Shown here piece after piece: positions 25,807 to 35,564 of a DNA stretch of 64,000 bases; position 1 is the first letter of the stretch, and every line of letters starts with the position of its first letter. The notes below the pieces were generated by a model that was not told the DNA's origin, searched no databases, and saw nothing but the letters and a program-made list of their open reading frames with translations. The stretch is taken from assembly GCA_019873685.1 (NCBI GenBank), contig JAIOAT010000003.1:1-64000 (forward strand), written 5' to 3'. A program made the translations under genes and the position numbers. Source of the DNA: Chloroflexota bacterium. GTDB taxonomy: Bacteria; Chloroflexota; Anaerolineae; Aggregatilineales; Ch27.

Positions 25807-27609
25807 ATGCACGCCATCCTGGAAAACCTGTTCCGTTTTGAGGACACCTGCCATGTCTACGTGATCCGTAACGGAGAAACGGCCGTACTGGTAGATTTTG
25901 GCGACGGCGATGTTCTTGATCGCCTGTCCACGCTCGGTGTTAACCGGGTAGCCGCCGTGCTGATGACCCACCATCACCGGGATCAGGGCCAGGGGCTGGC
26001 GCGGGCGGTCGCGGCGGGCATCCCGATCTGGGTCCCTCACACGGAGCAGGACCTCTTCCGGGCGGTAGACGCTCACTGGCAGGCCCGCCCGATCTTCAAC
26101 AACTACAGCATGCGCCAGGATCGCTTTTCCCTGCTGGAACCCGTGCCGATCGCTGGCACCCTGCTGGACTACGCTGAACATGAATTTGGCGGTTTGCGCT
26201 TCACCGTCCTGCCTACGCCGGGACATACCACCGGCTCGATCACCCTGCTGGCGAAGATCGGCGGCCAGCGCGTCGCCTTCACCGGCGATCTGATCGCCGC
26301 GCCCGGCCAGGTCTGGAGCATGGCCGCCACCCAGTGGTCGTACAATGGCGCGGAAGGCGTCGCCGCCAGCATCCCCTCGCTGCTTGACCTGAAAGCGCAG
26401 GCCCCGGACTTGCTCCTGCCCTCGCACGGCGATCCCATCGCTGCACCCGGCCCGGCCATTGACCTGCTGATCGAGCGCTTCTGGCGGTTGCTGCGCCTGC
26501 GCGGCCAGAACCCGCGCCTGTTCGAGCTGCACGAACGACCTTACCAGGCAATCACGCCCCACCTGCTACGGCACCGGGCTTCGGTCGCCAATACCTACGT
26601 GCTGCTTTCCGAGCGGCGTACGGCGCTGCTGATCGACTTCGGCTACGATTTCGTGACCGGCGAAGCCTCCGGCAGCGATCGCGCCTCGCGCCGTCCCTGG
26701 CTGCATACCCTGCCCGCGCTCAAGACGCAGTTTGGCGTTGACAGGGTAGCTGTGGTCATCCCCACCCACTACCATGACGATCACGTGGCGGGGATCAACC
26801 TGCTGCGCCAGGTGGAAAAAACCGAGCACTGGGCGGCGGAGTCCTTCGCTGAGGTGCTGGAAAATCCGGCCCGCTACGACCTGCCCTGTCTGTGGTACGA
26901 CCCCATCCCGGTTGACCGCCGCCTGCCGCTGGAAACGCCGATCCGCTGGGAGGAATACACGCTGACCCTGCATCCCCTGCCCGGTCACACCCTGTATGCC
27001 GTGGCCATCGAGTTTGAGGTCGATGGCCGCCGTGTCCTGGCCACCGGCGACCAGTACCAGGGCGATGATGGGCTGGAACTGAACTACGTGTATCCGAACC
27101 GCTTTCGTATTGGCGATTATGCGCAGAGCGCGGCGCTTTACCGGCGCATCAGGCCAGACATCATCCTCTCCGGTCACTGGAATCCCCTGTGGGTAACGCC
27201 GGATTACTTTGACCGGCTGGAAGCGATGGGGGCCGAACTGGACGCTCTGCATCGCGACCTGCAACCGCCGGAGCCAGACCTCGGTGCGGAAGGCTTCCTG
27301 GCGCGCCTGACGCCCTACCAGACCCTTGCTCGCGGCGGGCAGGCAGTGACCTTCCAGGTGGAGGTGCGCAACCCCTTCCCGCGCCCGGCTGAGGCGACGC
27401 TGACCATTGTCGTTCCTGCTGGCTGGCAGGGCGACGGGCCGCTCGCGCTGGCGCTACCGGCAAGCGGGACAGGTACGGCCAGCTTCGCTGTGACTCCGCC
27501 GCTGGACTTCGCCGGACGCCGCGCGCGAATCGCTGTCGATCTGACCATCGCCGGCCGGCGCTTTGGTCAGCAGGCGGAAGCGCTACTCAGCGCCAGCTAT
27601 ATCTCCTGA
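25807..27609 (+). CDS. Tandem metallo-beta-lactamase fold protein with NEW3-like tail
   Basis: This 600-residue protein contains two complete MBL folds. The first (residues about 1-235) has H55-x-H57-x-D59-Q60, with Gln in place of the last His of HxHxDH, then H140, D161 and H207. The second (about 255-480) has H321-x-H323-x-D325-H326, H394, D415 and H457. A beta-sandwich of about 100 residues resembling NEW3 follows (residues about 500-600). The second site should hold two metals and be active; the first is altered. The natural substrate is unknown; hydrolase or glyoxalase-like activity on a sugar-derived ester is possible. It lies between the UroD-like and GH38 genes. Confidence 0.85.
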   Translation: MHAILENLFRFEDTCHVYVIRNGETAVLVDFGDGDVLDRLSTLGVNRVAAVLMTHHHRDQGQGLARAVAAGIPIWVPHTEQDLFRAVDAHWQARPIFNNYSMRQDRFSLLEPVPIAGTLLDYAEHEFGGLRFTVLPTPGHTTGSITLLAKIGGQRVAFTGDLIAAPGQVWSMAATQWSYNGAEGVAASIPSLLDLKAQAPDLLLPSHGDPIAAPGPAIDLLIERFWRLLRLRGQNPRLFELHERPYQAITPHLLRHRASVANTYVLLSERRTALLIDFGYDFVTGEASGSDRASRRPWLHTLPALKTQFGVDRVAVVIPTHYHDDHVAGINLLRQVEKTEHWAAESFAEVLENPARYDLPCLWYDPIPVDRRLPLETPIRWEEYTLTLHPLPGHTLYAVAIEFEVDGRRVLATGDQYQGDDGLELNYVYPNRFRIGDYAQSAALYRRIRPDIILSGHWNPLWVTPDYFDRLEAMGAELDALHRDLQPPEPDLGAEGFLARLTPYQTLARGGQAVTFQVEVRNPFPRPAEATLTIVVPAGWQGDGPLALALPASGTGTASFAVTPPLDFAGRRARIAVDLTIAGRRFGQQAEALLSASYIS

Positions 27610-27631
27610 ACCCCTCAGCATGGGAGAGACT

Positions 27632-30049
27632 ATGAAAGACACTACCCTGCACATGATCGGCAACGCCCATATCGATCCGGTCTGGCTGTGGCCCTGGCAG
27701 GAAGGCTTTCAGGAAATCCGGGCGACCTTCCGCTCAGCCCTGGACCGCATGGCTGAATATGACGATTTCATCTTTGTGGCCAGCTCGGCGGCCTTTTACG
27801 AATGGATAGAGCAGACCGATCCGGCCATGTTTGAGGAAATCCGCCAGCGCGTGGCCGAAGGGCGCTGGCAGCTGGTCGGCGGCTGGTGGGTGGAGCCGGA
27901 CTGCAACATCCCCTGTGGCGAATCATTCGTCCGCCATGGCCTGATCGGCCAGCGCTACTTCAAGGCCAAGTTTGGCCGCACAGCCCGCGTCGGCTTCAAC
28001 ATCGACAGCTTCGGCCATGCCGGATCGCTGCCGCAAATCCTCAAGAAAAGCGGGCTGGATTACTACACCTTCCTGCGGCCCATGCCCTACGAGAAGAGTC
28101 TGCCGGGCCGCCTGTTCTGGTGGGAAGCCGACGACGGCTCCCGTGTGCTGGCCTTCCGCATTCCGTTTGAGTACCTCTCCTGGGGCAAGGAACTGGATCA
28201 TCACGTCCGGCGCTGCGCCGATGAGATGAAGCCGCCACTGGATGAGTTCATGTGCTTCTACGGCGTGGGCAATCACGGCGGCGGCCCGACCAGAGCCAAC
28301 ATTGAGAGCATCCATCGGTTGAACGCTGATCCCGCCTATCCCCGTGTGATCTGCAGCTCACCGGAGGCGTTCTTCACCGCCATCGAGGCCAAAGGGCTGC
28401 CACTGCCGGTAGTGCACAGTGACCTGCAGAAACACGCCTCCGGCTGTTACGCCGCCCACTCCGGCGTCAAGCGCTGGAACCGCCTGGCGGAAAACCGCCT
28501 GCTGGCCGCGGAGAAGTGGTCGCTGCTGGCAGCGTGGACCACTGGCCTGCCCTACCCGACCGATTTCAACCGCGCCTGGAAGAACGTGCTCTTCAACCAG
28601 TTCCACGACATCCTGGCCGGGACAAGCCTGGAAAGCGCCTACGATGACGCCCGCGACACCTACGGCGAAGCGATGGCTATCGCCGACCGCGCCCTGAACG
28701 CTGCTGTGCAATCGTTCTCCCGCCAGATTCACATCCCGCTTCAGGAAGGCGCGCGCCCCATGGTCGTCTTCAATCCGCTCACCTGGCCCGTTCGGACCAA
28801 TGTAGAGCTGGAGACCTATCGCTGGCCGGCGGGCGCCGCCCTGCTGGACGATCAGGATCAACCTGTGCCGCACCAGGAGGTGCAATCGGTCACCTCGACC
28901 GGGCGCGTCCGGCTGAGTTTCATGGCCGATCTGCCCGCGCTGGGCTACCGCACCTACCGGCTGGCGCCGGAAGGCGTTCCGGCGGCGGCTACCCCCGTGC
29001 AGGCGTCAGACGGCGTGCTGGAAAACGAGCGCTTCCGTCTGGAATTTGACCCGGAAACGGGCTGCATCGCCAGCCTGTACGACCGTCAGGCGGAGGTTCA
29101 GGTCTTCTCCGGCCCGGCAGCCCGGCCCGTTGTGATTGACGATCCGTCGGATACCTGGGGGCACAATGTCTACCGCTTCGATCAGGTCATCGGCGAATTC
29201 CGGGCGACCAGCGTTCGGCTGGTCGAACATGGGCCGGTCAAGTCCGTGATCCGCGTGACCAGCACATACGGCCAGTCAACCCTGATCCAGGACTTTGCCA
29301 TGTATCCAGGCTGCGATCAGATCGACGTCAGCGTGGTCGTCAACTGGCAGGAGCAGTTCAAGGCGCTCAAGCTGCGCTTCCCGGTCAACGTCAAATTCAT
29401 GAAGGTCACCCACGAAATCCCCTATGGCCACATCGAGCAGACCGCCAACGGGGAAGAGACGCCCTTCCAGAGCTGGGTCGATGTCTCCGGCACGTCCCGC
29501 GACCGGGAAATCGCGTATGGCCTCAGCCTGCTCAACGATGGCAAGTACAGCCACGATGTCTCCGTGCGCGACATCGGCCTGACCGTCCTGCGCAGCCCGG
29601 CCTACGCCAACCACATGCCCTCTGTGCTCAAGCCGGGCGGACTGTATAGCTTCATCGACCAGGGTATCCAGCGCTTCCAGTACACGCTGCTCCCTCATAC
29701 CGGCAGCTGGGAACAGGCCGGGACGGTGCGCCGCGCCGCCGAACTGAACCAACGCCCATTCATCCTGCATGAGTCGTTCCATCCGGCGGGGACGCTGCCG
29801 CAGGCGGACTCATTCATTGCCGTGCAGCCAGATCACGTGATGGTAACCGTGCTCAAGCAGGCCGAAGACGGGGACGATCTGATCGTGCGCGCCTACGAAA
29901 CCGCGAAGATCGCCGCCGGGGCAACTATCGATCTGCCTCACTGGGGCCGCACCATCACGGCGCATTTTCTCCCCGGCGAGATCAAGACTTTCCGCGTGCC
30001 GCGCGATCCGGCTCAGCCGGTGGTGGAAACGGACTTGCTGGAATGGTGA
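27632..30049 (+). CDS. Alpha-mannosidase (GH38)
   Basis: This 805-residue enzyme has the zinc-binding H13-x-D15 in NAHIDPVWLW and the nucleophile D125 in FNIDSFGHAG, both diagnostic of GH38. The remaining ~600 residues match the usual C-terminal beta-rich domains. It releases terminal alpha-mannose. No signal peptide is present, so it should act on imported oligosaccharides. The ATG at 27632 has GGGAGAG just upstream; an in-frame ATG at 27620 would add four residues. Its 3' end overlaps the beta-mannosidase-like gene by seven bases. Confidence 0.95.
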   Translation: MKDTTLHMIGNAHIDPVWLWPWQEGFQEIRATFRSALDRMAEYDDFIFVASSAAFYEWIEQTDPAMFEEIRQRVAEGRWQLVGGWWVEPDCNIPCGESFVRHGLIGQRYFKAKFGRTARVGFNIDSFGHAGSLPQILKKSGLDYYTFLRPMPYEKSLPGRLFWWEADDGSRVLAFRIPFEYLSWGKELDHHVRRCADEMKPPLDEFMCFYGVGNHGGGPTRANIESIHRLNADPAYPRVICSSPEAFFTAIEAKGLPLPVVHSDLQKHASGCYAAHSGVKRWNRLAENRLLAAEKWSLLAAWTTGLPYPTDFNRAWKNVLFNQFHDILAGTSLESAYDDARDTYGEAMAIADRALNAAVQSFSRQIHIPLQEGARPMVVFNPLTWPVRTNVELETYRWPAGAALLDDQDQPVPHQEVQSVTSTGRVRLSFMADLPALGYRTYRLAPEGVPAAATPVQASDGVLENERFRLEFDPETGCIASLYDRQAEVQVFSGPAARPVVIDDPSDTWGHNVYRFDQVIGEFRATSVRLVEHGPVKSVIRVTSTYGQSTLIQDFAMYPGCDQIDVSVVVNWQEQFKALKLRFPVNVKFMKVTHEIPYGHIEQTANGEETPFQSWVDVSGTSRDREIAYGLSLLNDGKYSHDVSVRDIGLTVLRSPAYANHMPSVLKPGGLYSFIDQGIQRFQYTLLPHTGSWEQAGTVRRAAELNQRPFILHESFHPAGTLPQADSFIAVQPDHVMVTVLKQAEDGDDLIVRAYETAKIAAGATIDLPHWGRTITAHFLPGEIKTFRVPRDPAQPVVETDLLEW

Positions 30050-32619
30050 CGCCCGGTCGCATCAGCCTCAACGGCGCTGACTGGCAGTGCAAAGGCTACT
30101 ACGGGGAGGACTGGCGCTGGCGGGATGCACACTGTCCCGCCACCCGCGACACCCGTCACTGGCTCCCTGCCAGCGTGCCCGGCAGCGTCCACCATGATCT
30201 GTGGCAGGCGGGGGAAATCCCCAACCCGTACTTCGAACGCAACAGCCTGCTGCTGGAGTGGGTCCCGGCACGCACCTGGCTCTACCGCAAGGCGTTCACC
30301 GTTGATCCGGCGCTGCAGGGCGCGCGCATCCGGCTGGTCTTTGCCGGGGTGGATTACGAAGCCGAGTTCTTCCTCAACGGCGAATCGCTGGGGACGCACA
30401 GCGGCATGTTCACCCCGGCAGTTTTCGAGGTCGGCGACCGGCTGCATTACGACGCAGAGAATACGCTGGCGGTGGTCATCGAGCCGGCTCCGTTGGAGCA
30501 GCCGCAGGTCGGGCGGACCAACCGGGTGCGCACCCACAAGAGCCGCATGACCTACTGGTGGGACTTCTGCCCGCGCATGATCCACCTCGGCATCTGGGAC
30601 GACGTCTACCTGGAAGTCAGCGGCCCGGCACGCATCGAGGATGTGTTCGTCCGCCCGCAACTGGCGCCCGACCTGCAGCAGGCGGATGTCTCTGTGTCGA
30701 TCACACTGGACTCACGCCAGCACCGGAGTGTTGAGGTTGAAACGACTCTGCGCCTTGACGGCGCTGCCATCGCCAAGGCGCGCACCCGCCATGCACTGGC
30801 TCCCGGCCAGGCCTGCCTGAACGTCTGCCTGCCGGTTGCCCAGCCGCGGCTGTGGTGGCCCAACGGTCACGGGGAGCAGCCCCTCTACGAGGCCGAAGTG
30901 CGCCTCATTGACGCGGAAACCGGCCTGCTCTCCGACTCCCGCACGACTCGCTTCGGCATCCGCCAGGTCAGGCTGATCCCGAACGAAGGTGCGGAAGCCA
31001 CTGCGCGGCCCTATACGCTGGTGGTTAACGGCCGCCGGATCTACATCAAGGGCTGGAACTGGGTGCCGCTGGATGTGCTCTACGGCGTCCCGCGCCCGGA
31101 AAAACTGGCGCACCTGCTGGGGCTGGCCCGGCAGGCTCACGTCAATCTGCTGCGGGTGTGGGGCGGCGGGCTGATCGAGACTGAGGCATTCTACAACCGC
31201 TGCGACGAGCTGGGGATCATGGTCTGGCAGGAGTTCATCCAGTCCAGTTCCGGGATCGACAACACCCCGCCGGACTCGCCCGAATTCATCACCAGGATGG
31301 TGCACGAAGCCGAGCAGATCATCCCGCGTCGGCGCAACCACCCGGCGCTGATCCTGTGGTGCGGCGGCAACGAGCTAACCCTCGGCCCGGAGCAACCCGC
31401 TGACGACGACCAGCCCATCCTGGCCGCCCTGAAAGCGACAGTCGCTCGGCTTGACCCTGACCGCCTGTGGCTGCCCACCTCCCCCAGCGGGCGGCTGTTC
31501 AGCTACTCGCTGGCGAATAGCGAGCGCGACCCGCAGGGCCTGCATGACGTGCATGGCCCCTGGGAATATCAGGGCGTCGAAGGGCAGTGCACACTCTACA
31601 ACCGGGGCGCGTCGCTCCTGCATAGCGAGTTCGGCGTCGAAGGGCTGACTAACCTCAGGACCCTGCAGGCGACCATCGCTCCAGAGCATCGCTGGCCGGT
31701 CACCCTGGACAGCCCGGTATGGCATCACCTGGGCGCTTGGTGGATTCACCAGCCAACCTGGCAGGCGGTCTTCGGGGAGATCGGCGATCTGGAGACGCTG
31801 GTGCGGGCCACCCAGCTCATGCAGGCGGAAGGGCTGCGCTACGCCCTGGAAGCCGACCGCCGTCGCAAGTACCGCAACAGCGGAACACTGCCCTGGCAGT
31901 TCAACGAGCCATACCCGATGGCCGCCTGCACATCAGCGGTTGACTACTACGGACGACCCAAACCGGCCTACTATGCCGTCGCCCGCGCCTATGCGCCGCT
32001 GCAGCTCTCCGCTCGTTTCCCGACACTGGCCTGGGCTGGCCGGGAGGACTTCGAAGCGGAGGTCTGGCTGCACAACTCGCTGGAAACGCCTGTCAGCGAC
32101 ACTCAGCTGACCGTCCGGCTGATCGAGCTGGATGGGAGCGTCCGGGCGGAGTGGGGCGAGATCATATCCGCGCCGGCTGACGCGGCCACACCGCTGCTGA
32201 ACGTGGCCTGTCCGCTTGACCGGCTGGACAGCCCGATCTTCTTCCTCGACCTGACCCTCAGCGATCCAGCGGGCGAAATCGCCGCCGCCAGCCGCTACGT
32301 GTTCACCCGCGCTGCGAATCTGGCCCCGCTGCTGGACGCCCCGCTAACCACGCTGGACGTGCATCAGGAAGTGCAGGGTAACGCCTGGACGCTCACGCTG
32401 ACTAACACCGGGCCGCAGACGGCTCTGTACATCTGGCTGGAAGATGGCCGCGCCGTACCGGCGACGGGCTGGGCAGTGTTCACCGCCAATCACTTCTGCC
32501 TCTTTCCCGGCGAATCACGGCAGGTGAAGGTTGGCTGGGCGGGCGTTCCCGCCCTGGAACGCTGCGTCGAGATCAGCGCCCTGAACGTCGGGCGGCTGGC
32601 GGTTGCCTCTACAACGTGA
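30043..32619 (+). CDS. Beta-mannosidase-like GH2 enzyme
   Basis: This 858-residue cytoplasmic protein has the GH2 order of jelly roll, immunoglobulin-like domain and TIM barrel, plus C-terminal beta domains. The acid/base is E444 in WCGGNELTLG and the nucleophile is E529 in HSEFGVEG. The WCGGNE form and length of about 860 are typical of beta-mannosidases. Next to GH38 it would allow removal of both alpha- and beta-linked mannose. It is the last gene of the + strand run that starts at 14864, ending 27 bases before the convergent anti-sigma gene. Confidence 0.9.
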   Translation: MVTPGRISLNGADWQCKGYYGEDWRWRDAHCPATRDTRHWLPASVPGSVHHDLWQAGEIPNPYFERNSLLLEWVPARTWLYRKAFTVDPALQGARIRLVFAGVDYEAEFFLNGESLGTHSGMFTPAVFEVGDRLHYDAENTLAVVIEPAPLEQPQVGRTNRVRTHKSRMTYWWDFCPRMIHLGIWDDVYLEVSGPARIEDVFVRPQLAPDLQQADVSVSITLDSRQHRSVEVETTLRLDGAAIAKARTRHALAPGQACLNVCLPVAQPRLWWPNGHGEQPLYEAEVRLIDAETGLLSDSRTTRFGIRQVRLIPNEGAEATARPYTLVVNGRRIYIKGWNWVPLDVLYGVPRPEKLAHLLGLARQAHVNLLRVWGGGLIETEAFYNRCDELGIMVWQEFIQSSSGIDNTPPDSPEFITRMVHEAEQIIPRRRNHPALILWCGGNELTLGPEQPADDDQPILAALKATVARLDPDRLWLPTSPSGRLFSYSLANSERDPQGLHDVHGPWEYQGVEGQCTLYNRGASLLHSEFGVEGLTNLRTLQATIAPEHRWPVTLDSPVWHHLGAWWIHQPTWQAVFGEIGDLETLVRATQLMQAEGLRYALEADRRRKYRNSGTLPWQFNEPYPMAACTSAVDYYGRPKPAYYAVARAYAPLQLSARFPTLAWAGREDFEAEVWLHNSLETPVSDTQLTVRLIELDGSVRAEWGEIISAPADAATPLLNVACPLDRLDSPIFFLDLTLSDPAGEIAAASRYVFTRAANLAPLLDAPLTTLDVHQEVQGNAWTLTLTNTGPQTALYIWLEDGRAVPATGWAVFTANHFCLFPGESRQVKVGWAGVPALERCVEISALNVGRLAVASTT

Positions 32620-32646
32620 CAGCTGGCGCTGACCAGGCGCTGCCTG

Positions 32647-33432
32647 TTACTCAAACAGGCGCAGCAATTCGACCAGGTCGAGGAACCCGCGCATGACCGG
32701 CGCTCCTGTCGGCAACATACTGCCGCCGCTCGGCTCCAGGGTCAGCTTCATGTCAAAATAGGTGAAAACCAGATCGGGCATGGTCAGCGGGATAGCCGTC
32801 AGACCTGAATCGGAAACAGAAAAGTAGCCCGCGCTCACCGGATTGTTGTCGCGGTTCAACCATAGCTGATAGTCCTGATTGTCGAATGGCTCCAGCCCTT
32901 CGACAATCAGAATGGCATGCTGGCCGTCCGTCCTGATCAGCAGCGCCCCCCTGGCCCGCGGCATGCGGTCAGTCGCCTCCAGCTTGACCAGATAGGGGTT
33001 GACCTCAGCCGTTGCCTGCTGGGAAAGGGCTGGCGCCTGCCGGATCTGCTGCGGCGCCGCCGCCGGGCTATTGAAGAGCAGCAATGTAGCCAGGACGATC
33101 ACCAGGCTGCCCAGAGCAACGCCCACCCAACCCGGCATACGGCTGTCCAGCAGCGCCCGGAGCGGGGTCGTCCGTCTGGTCGGAGCGGCTTTCTGCCTGC
33201 CAATCCGCGCCATCAGCCGCCCTCTGGCTTCCAGCGCAGGTGACCGGGAAGGCGCAGACAGCATCAGGGCGGCAACCACCTGCTGATGATGGGCCAGTTC
33301 GCCCCGGCACCCGGCGCATACCGCCAGATGCTCGATGACGGCAACCGCCTCTTCTTCAGGCAGCACGCCCAGAGCGTATTCCGCCAGTTGATCCGTCACA
33401 TGGGGTTCAGTAGCCATCGTTTGCTCGCACAT
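32647..33432 (-). CDS. Anti-sigma factor (zinc-finger, RskA-type)
   Basis: This 261-residue membrane protein starts with a zinc-binding anti-sigma domain (HLAVCAGC near residues 35-42, part of the H-x3-C-x2-C motif), then a single membrane helix (WVGVALGSLVIVLATLLLF near 101-120) and an extracellular RskA domain (QLWLNRDNNPVSAGYFSVSD). It should bind and silence the ECF sigma factor encoded 38 bases upstream and release it on an outside signal. An ATG at 33417 (MATEPH) is an alternative start; neither start has a strong ribosome binding site. Confidence 0.9.
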   Translation of the reverse strand: MCEQTMATEPHVTDQLAEYALGVLPEEEAVAVIEHLAVCAGCRGELAHHQQVVAALMLSAPSRSPALEARGRLMARIGRQKAAPTRRTTPLRALLDSRMPGWVGVALGSLVIVLATLLLFNSPAAAPQQIRQAPALSQQATAEVNPYLVKLEATDRMPRARGALLIRTDGQHAILIVEGLEPFDNQDYQLWLNRDNNPVSAGYFSVSDSGLTAIPLTMPDLVFTYFDMKLTLEPSGGSMLPTGAPVMRGFLDLVELLRLFE

Positions 33433-33470
33433 CGCAGACCATCATTTAAGACTATTACGTACATAGCTCA

Positions 33471-34064
33471 TCAAGGGATCTCTTTTTGCGCTTCCGGGTT
33501 GACCAGCAACGCCTGACGCAGCTTGAGCAGCGCCAGCCTGATGCGAGTCTTGATCGTCCCCTGCGGTTCGCCCAGCCGCTCAGCGATCTCCTTCGTAGTC
33601 AACCCGCCGAAGTAAGCCATTTCCAGGGCTTGCCGCTGCTCAGGCGGGAGCACGTTGAGCGCCTCCCGTAGCCGCTGGCCCTGCAAAGCTACATCGACCG
33701 TATCTTCGGGGTCCGGCGTATCGGCGGTCAGGCCAAAATCCATCGTCGCCAGGTCAACGCTGTGGCCCTCCGGATCGCGAATCTGCTTGCGTTTGACATC
33801 AATTGCCCGGTGGCGGGCCAGGCTGGCCAGCCACACTTTCACCTGGCCGCGATCCACCCGGTAGCTATCCGCCTTCTGCCAGACGCTGGCGAACACGTCC
33901 TGCAGGATGTCGTTCGCAATCTGCCGATCGCCAACGATTTCCAGCGCGATGCTGAAGACCAGACCGTTATAGCGGTCATACAGCGCCCCCAGCGCCGCCT
34001 CATGGCGCCTGCCGATCAGATAGAGCAGCGACTCATCACAGAGCTTCGAATAGTCCAGGGACAT
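33471..34064 (-). CDS. ECF RNA polymerase sigma factor
   Basis: This 197-residue sigma factor has region 2 (about residues 20-90, DRYNGLVFSIALEIVGD then ILQDVFASVWQKAD) and region 4 with its helix-turn-helix (LPPEQRQALEMAYFGGLTTK then GEPQGTIKTRIRLALLKLR). It is cotranscribed with the RskA-type anti-sigma gene and divergent from a NEW3 surface protein and an ABC exporter, which are likely targets. The 297-bp divergent region contains GGGAACC at 34315-34321, similar to an ECF -35 element, with GTTC 16 bases later; this is only suggestive. Confidence 0.93.
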   Translation of the reverse strand: MSLDYSKLCDESLLYLIGRRHEAALGALYDRYNGLVFSIALEIVGDRQIANDILQDVFASVWQKADSYRVDRGQVKVWLASLARHRAIDVKRKQIRDPEGHSVDLATMDFGLTADTPDPEDTVDVALQGQRLREALNVLPPEQRQALEMAYFGGLTTKEIAERLGEPQGTIKTRIRLALLKLRQALLVNPEAQKEIP

Positions 34065-34361
34065 CGTCGGGTCCTGGCAACAGCGTCGGCCAGTGCCTTA
34101 CCGGGAGATACTGTGAATTCTACCGCCAGACTCCTCAAACGAACATCCCGCTTTGGCCCGGCGGCGCGTATAAGAGTTGCATTAGAAATTCCAATCAGCC
34201 CGCGCCGGGATAAAGCCGCGCCCGCTCGATCATCGTATTGGCTTACTGGAATTGACAGGCAGCCCGGTAGCGATACTGGTCGGCCTGTTGTCACTGTAAC
34301 AGGGGTTCATTCGCGGGAACCAAACCGCAGTACACCAGTTCAACAAAAGGAGGGTTGTTCG
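34065..34361. promoter_or_regulatory. Divergent control region of sigma and NEW3 genes
   Basis: No gene is seen in these 297 bases. A TTGACA at 34252-34257 has no good -10 at normal spacing. GGGAACC at 34315-34321 followed by GTTC at 34338 resembles an ECF-type promoter for the NEW3 gene. No matching element is found ahead of the sigma gene itself, so autoregulation is not supported. Confidence 0.35.
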
Positions 34362-35543
34362 ATGAAAAAGGCGTTCGTCGTTCTCCTGGTGTGCATGGCC
34401 CTGATTGGCGGCACGGCAGCGATCGCCGCCGCCCAGAGCGGTGAAACCACCACCACGTCCCAGCCTGTACCGCTGCAGATCTTCACTACCTATCCGTCGC
34501 AGGTGGTTGGCGCCAATGAGACGGCCTCGCTGACGCTGACCGTGCGCACGACCACTGGCCCGCAGATCGTGGCTCTGGATGTGCGCGACCTGCCGGAAAA
34601 CTGGACTGCTTCCTTCCGCGGTGGTGGTCGGATTGTGAAGTCGGTATTCGTCCAGCCGGAGCAGGATGCCACGGTTGACCTGCGTCTGGAACCGCCTGCT
34701 GACGTTGCTTCGGGCACGTACAACTTCACCGTGGTCGCCCGCAGCGACAGCGAAGAGGCTGAACTGCCGGTTGAGCTGACCATTCAGGAACGCGCCCCGG
34801 CCCGCCTGGCCTTTGAGGTGGAGCTGCCCATCCTGCGCGCGCGCGCCGATTCGACCTTCCGCTACAACGTGACGCTGCGCAACGCTGGCGACGAAGACCT
34901 GCTGGTGGACCTGTCTTCGCAGGCGGCGCCGGTCTTCAACGTCGTGTTCAAGTCTGGCAGCAACGAAGTCGTCACTCTGCCGGTCAAGGCCAACTCGACC
35001 GAACGGCTGACCATCGAAGTGAAGTCCCTGATCAACAACATCCGTGCGGGCACGTACCCGATCACTATCCAGGCTCGCAGTGGCGATGTCGCCGCCACCA
35101 CTGACCTCTCCGCCGAGATCATCGGCCTGTCCGTGATTAACCTGACCACGCCCGATGAACGTCTCTCCGGTGATGCGGAAGCGGGCAAAGAGACGACTGT
35201 CACCCTGGTTGTCCAGAACACCGGTACTGCCGCCGCCCGCAACGTCACCCTGAGCGCGACCGCTCCCAGTGGCTGGACCACTTCGTTTGACCCAGCCGAA
35301 CTCCCGGAGATTGCCGCCGGTGAACAGATCGAGGTCACCGCGCACCTGAAGCCCGCTGAAAAGGCGCTCTCTGGTGACTACAACGTGACCTTCCGCGCCA
35401 CTCCGGAAGAAGGGGCCAACGCCTCGGTGCAATACCGGGTGACCCTGCGTACCTCCACCATGTGGGGGCTGGCCGGTCTGGCGCTCATCGCCATCGCTAT
35501 CGGGGCGGTCAGCCTGGCGGTCTCGCGCTTTGGTCGCCGCTAG
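34362..35543 (+). CDS. NEW3-domain surface protein with C-terminal membrane anchor
   Basis: This 393-residue protein has a signal peptide (residues 1-26, MKKAFVVLLVCMALIGG start, cut near AAAQSG) and three repeats of about 110 residues of the NEW3/CARDB beta-sandwich type (for example ETASLTLTVRTTTGPQIVALD and later VQNTGTAAARNVTLSATAPSG). It ends in a membrane helix (MWGLAGLALIAIAIGAVSLA) and a short basic tail. AAAGGAGGG precedes the ATG. It probably sits on the outer face of the membrane and works with the ABC proteins encoded next to it. A matching role in envelope maintenance under ECF control is inferred. Confidence 0.85.
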   Translation: MKKAFVVLLVCMALIGGTAAIAAAQSGETTTTSQPVPLQIFTTYPSQVVGANETASLTLTVRTTTGPQIVALDVRDLPENWTASFRGGGRIVKSVFVQPEQDATVDLRLEPPADVASGTYNFTVVARSDSEEAELPVELTIQERAPARLAFEVELPILRARADSTFRYNVTLRNAGDEDLLVDLSSQAAPVFNVVFKSGSNEVVTLPVKANSTERLTIEVKSLINNIRAGTYPITIQARSGDVAATTDLSAEIIGLSVINLTTPDERLSGDAEAGKETTVTLVVQNTGTAAARNVTLSATAPSGWTTSFDPAELPEIAAGEQIEVTAHLKPAEKALSGDYNVTFRATPEEGANASVQYRVTLRTSTMWGLAGLALIAIAIGAVSLAVSRFGRR

Positions 35544-35564
35544 TCCGTTCCAGAGGAGTGTCCT

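Noticed and set aside
34315..34341. Firm ECF promoter for the NEW3 gene
   Set aside because: GGGAACC-N16-GTTC fits loosely, but no matching element is found before the sigma gene, so it is kept only as a suggestion.
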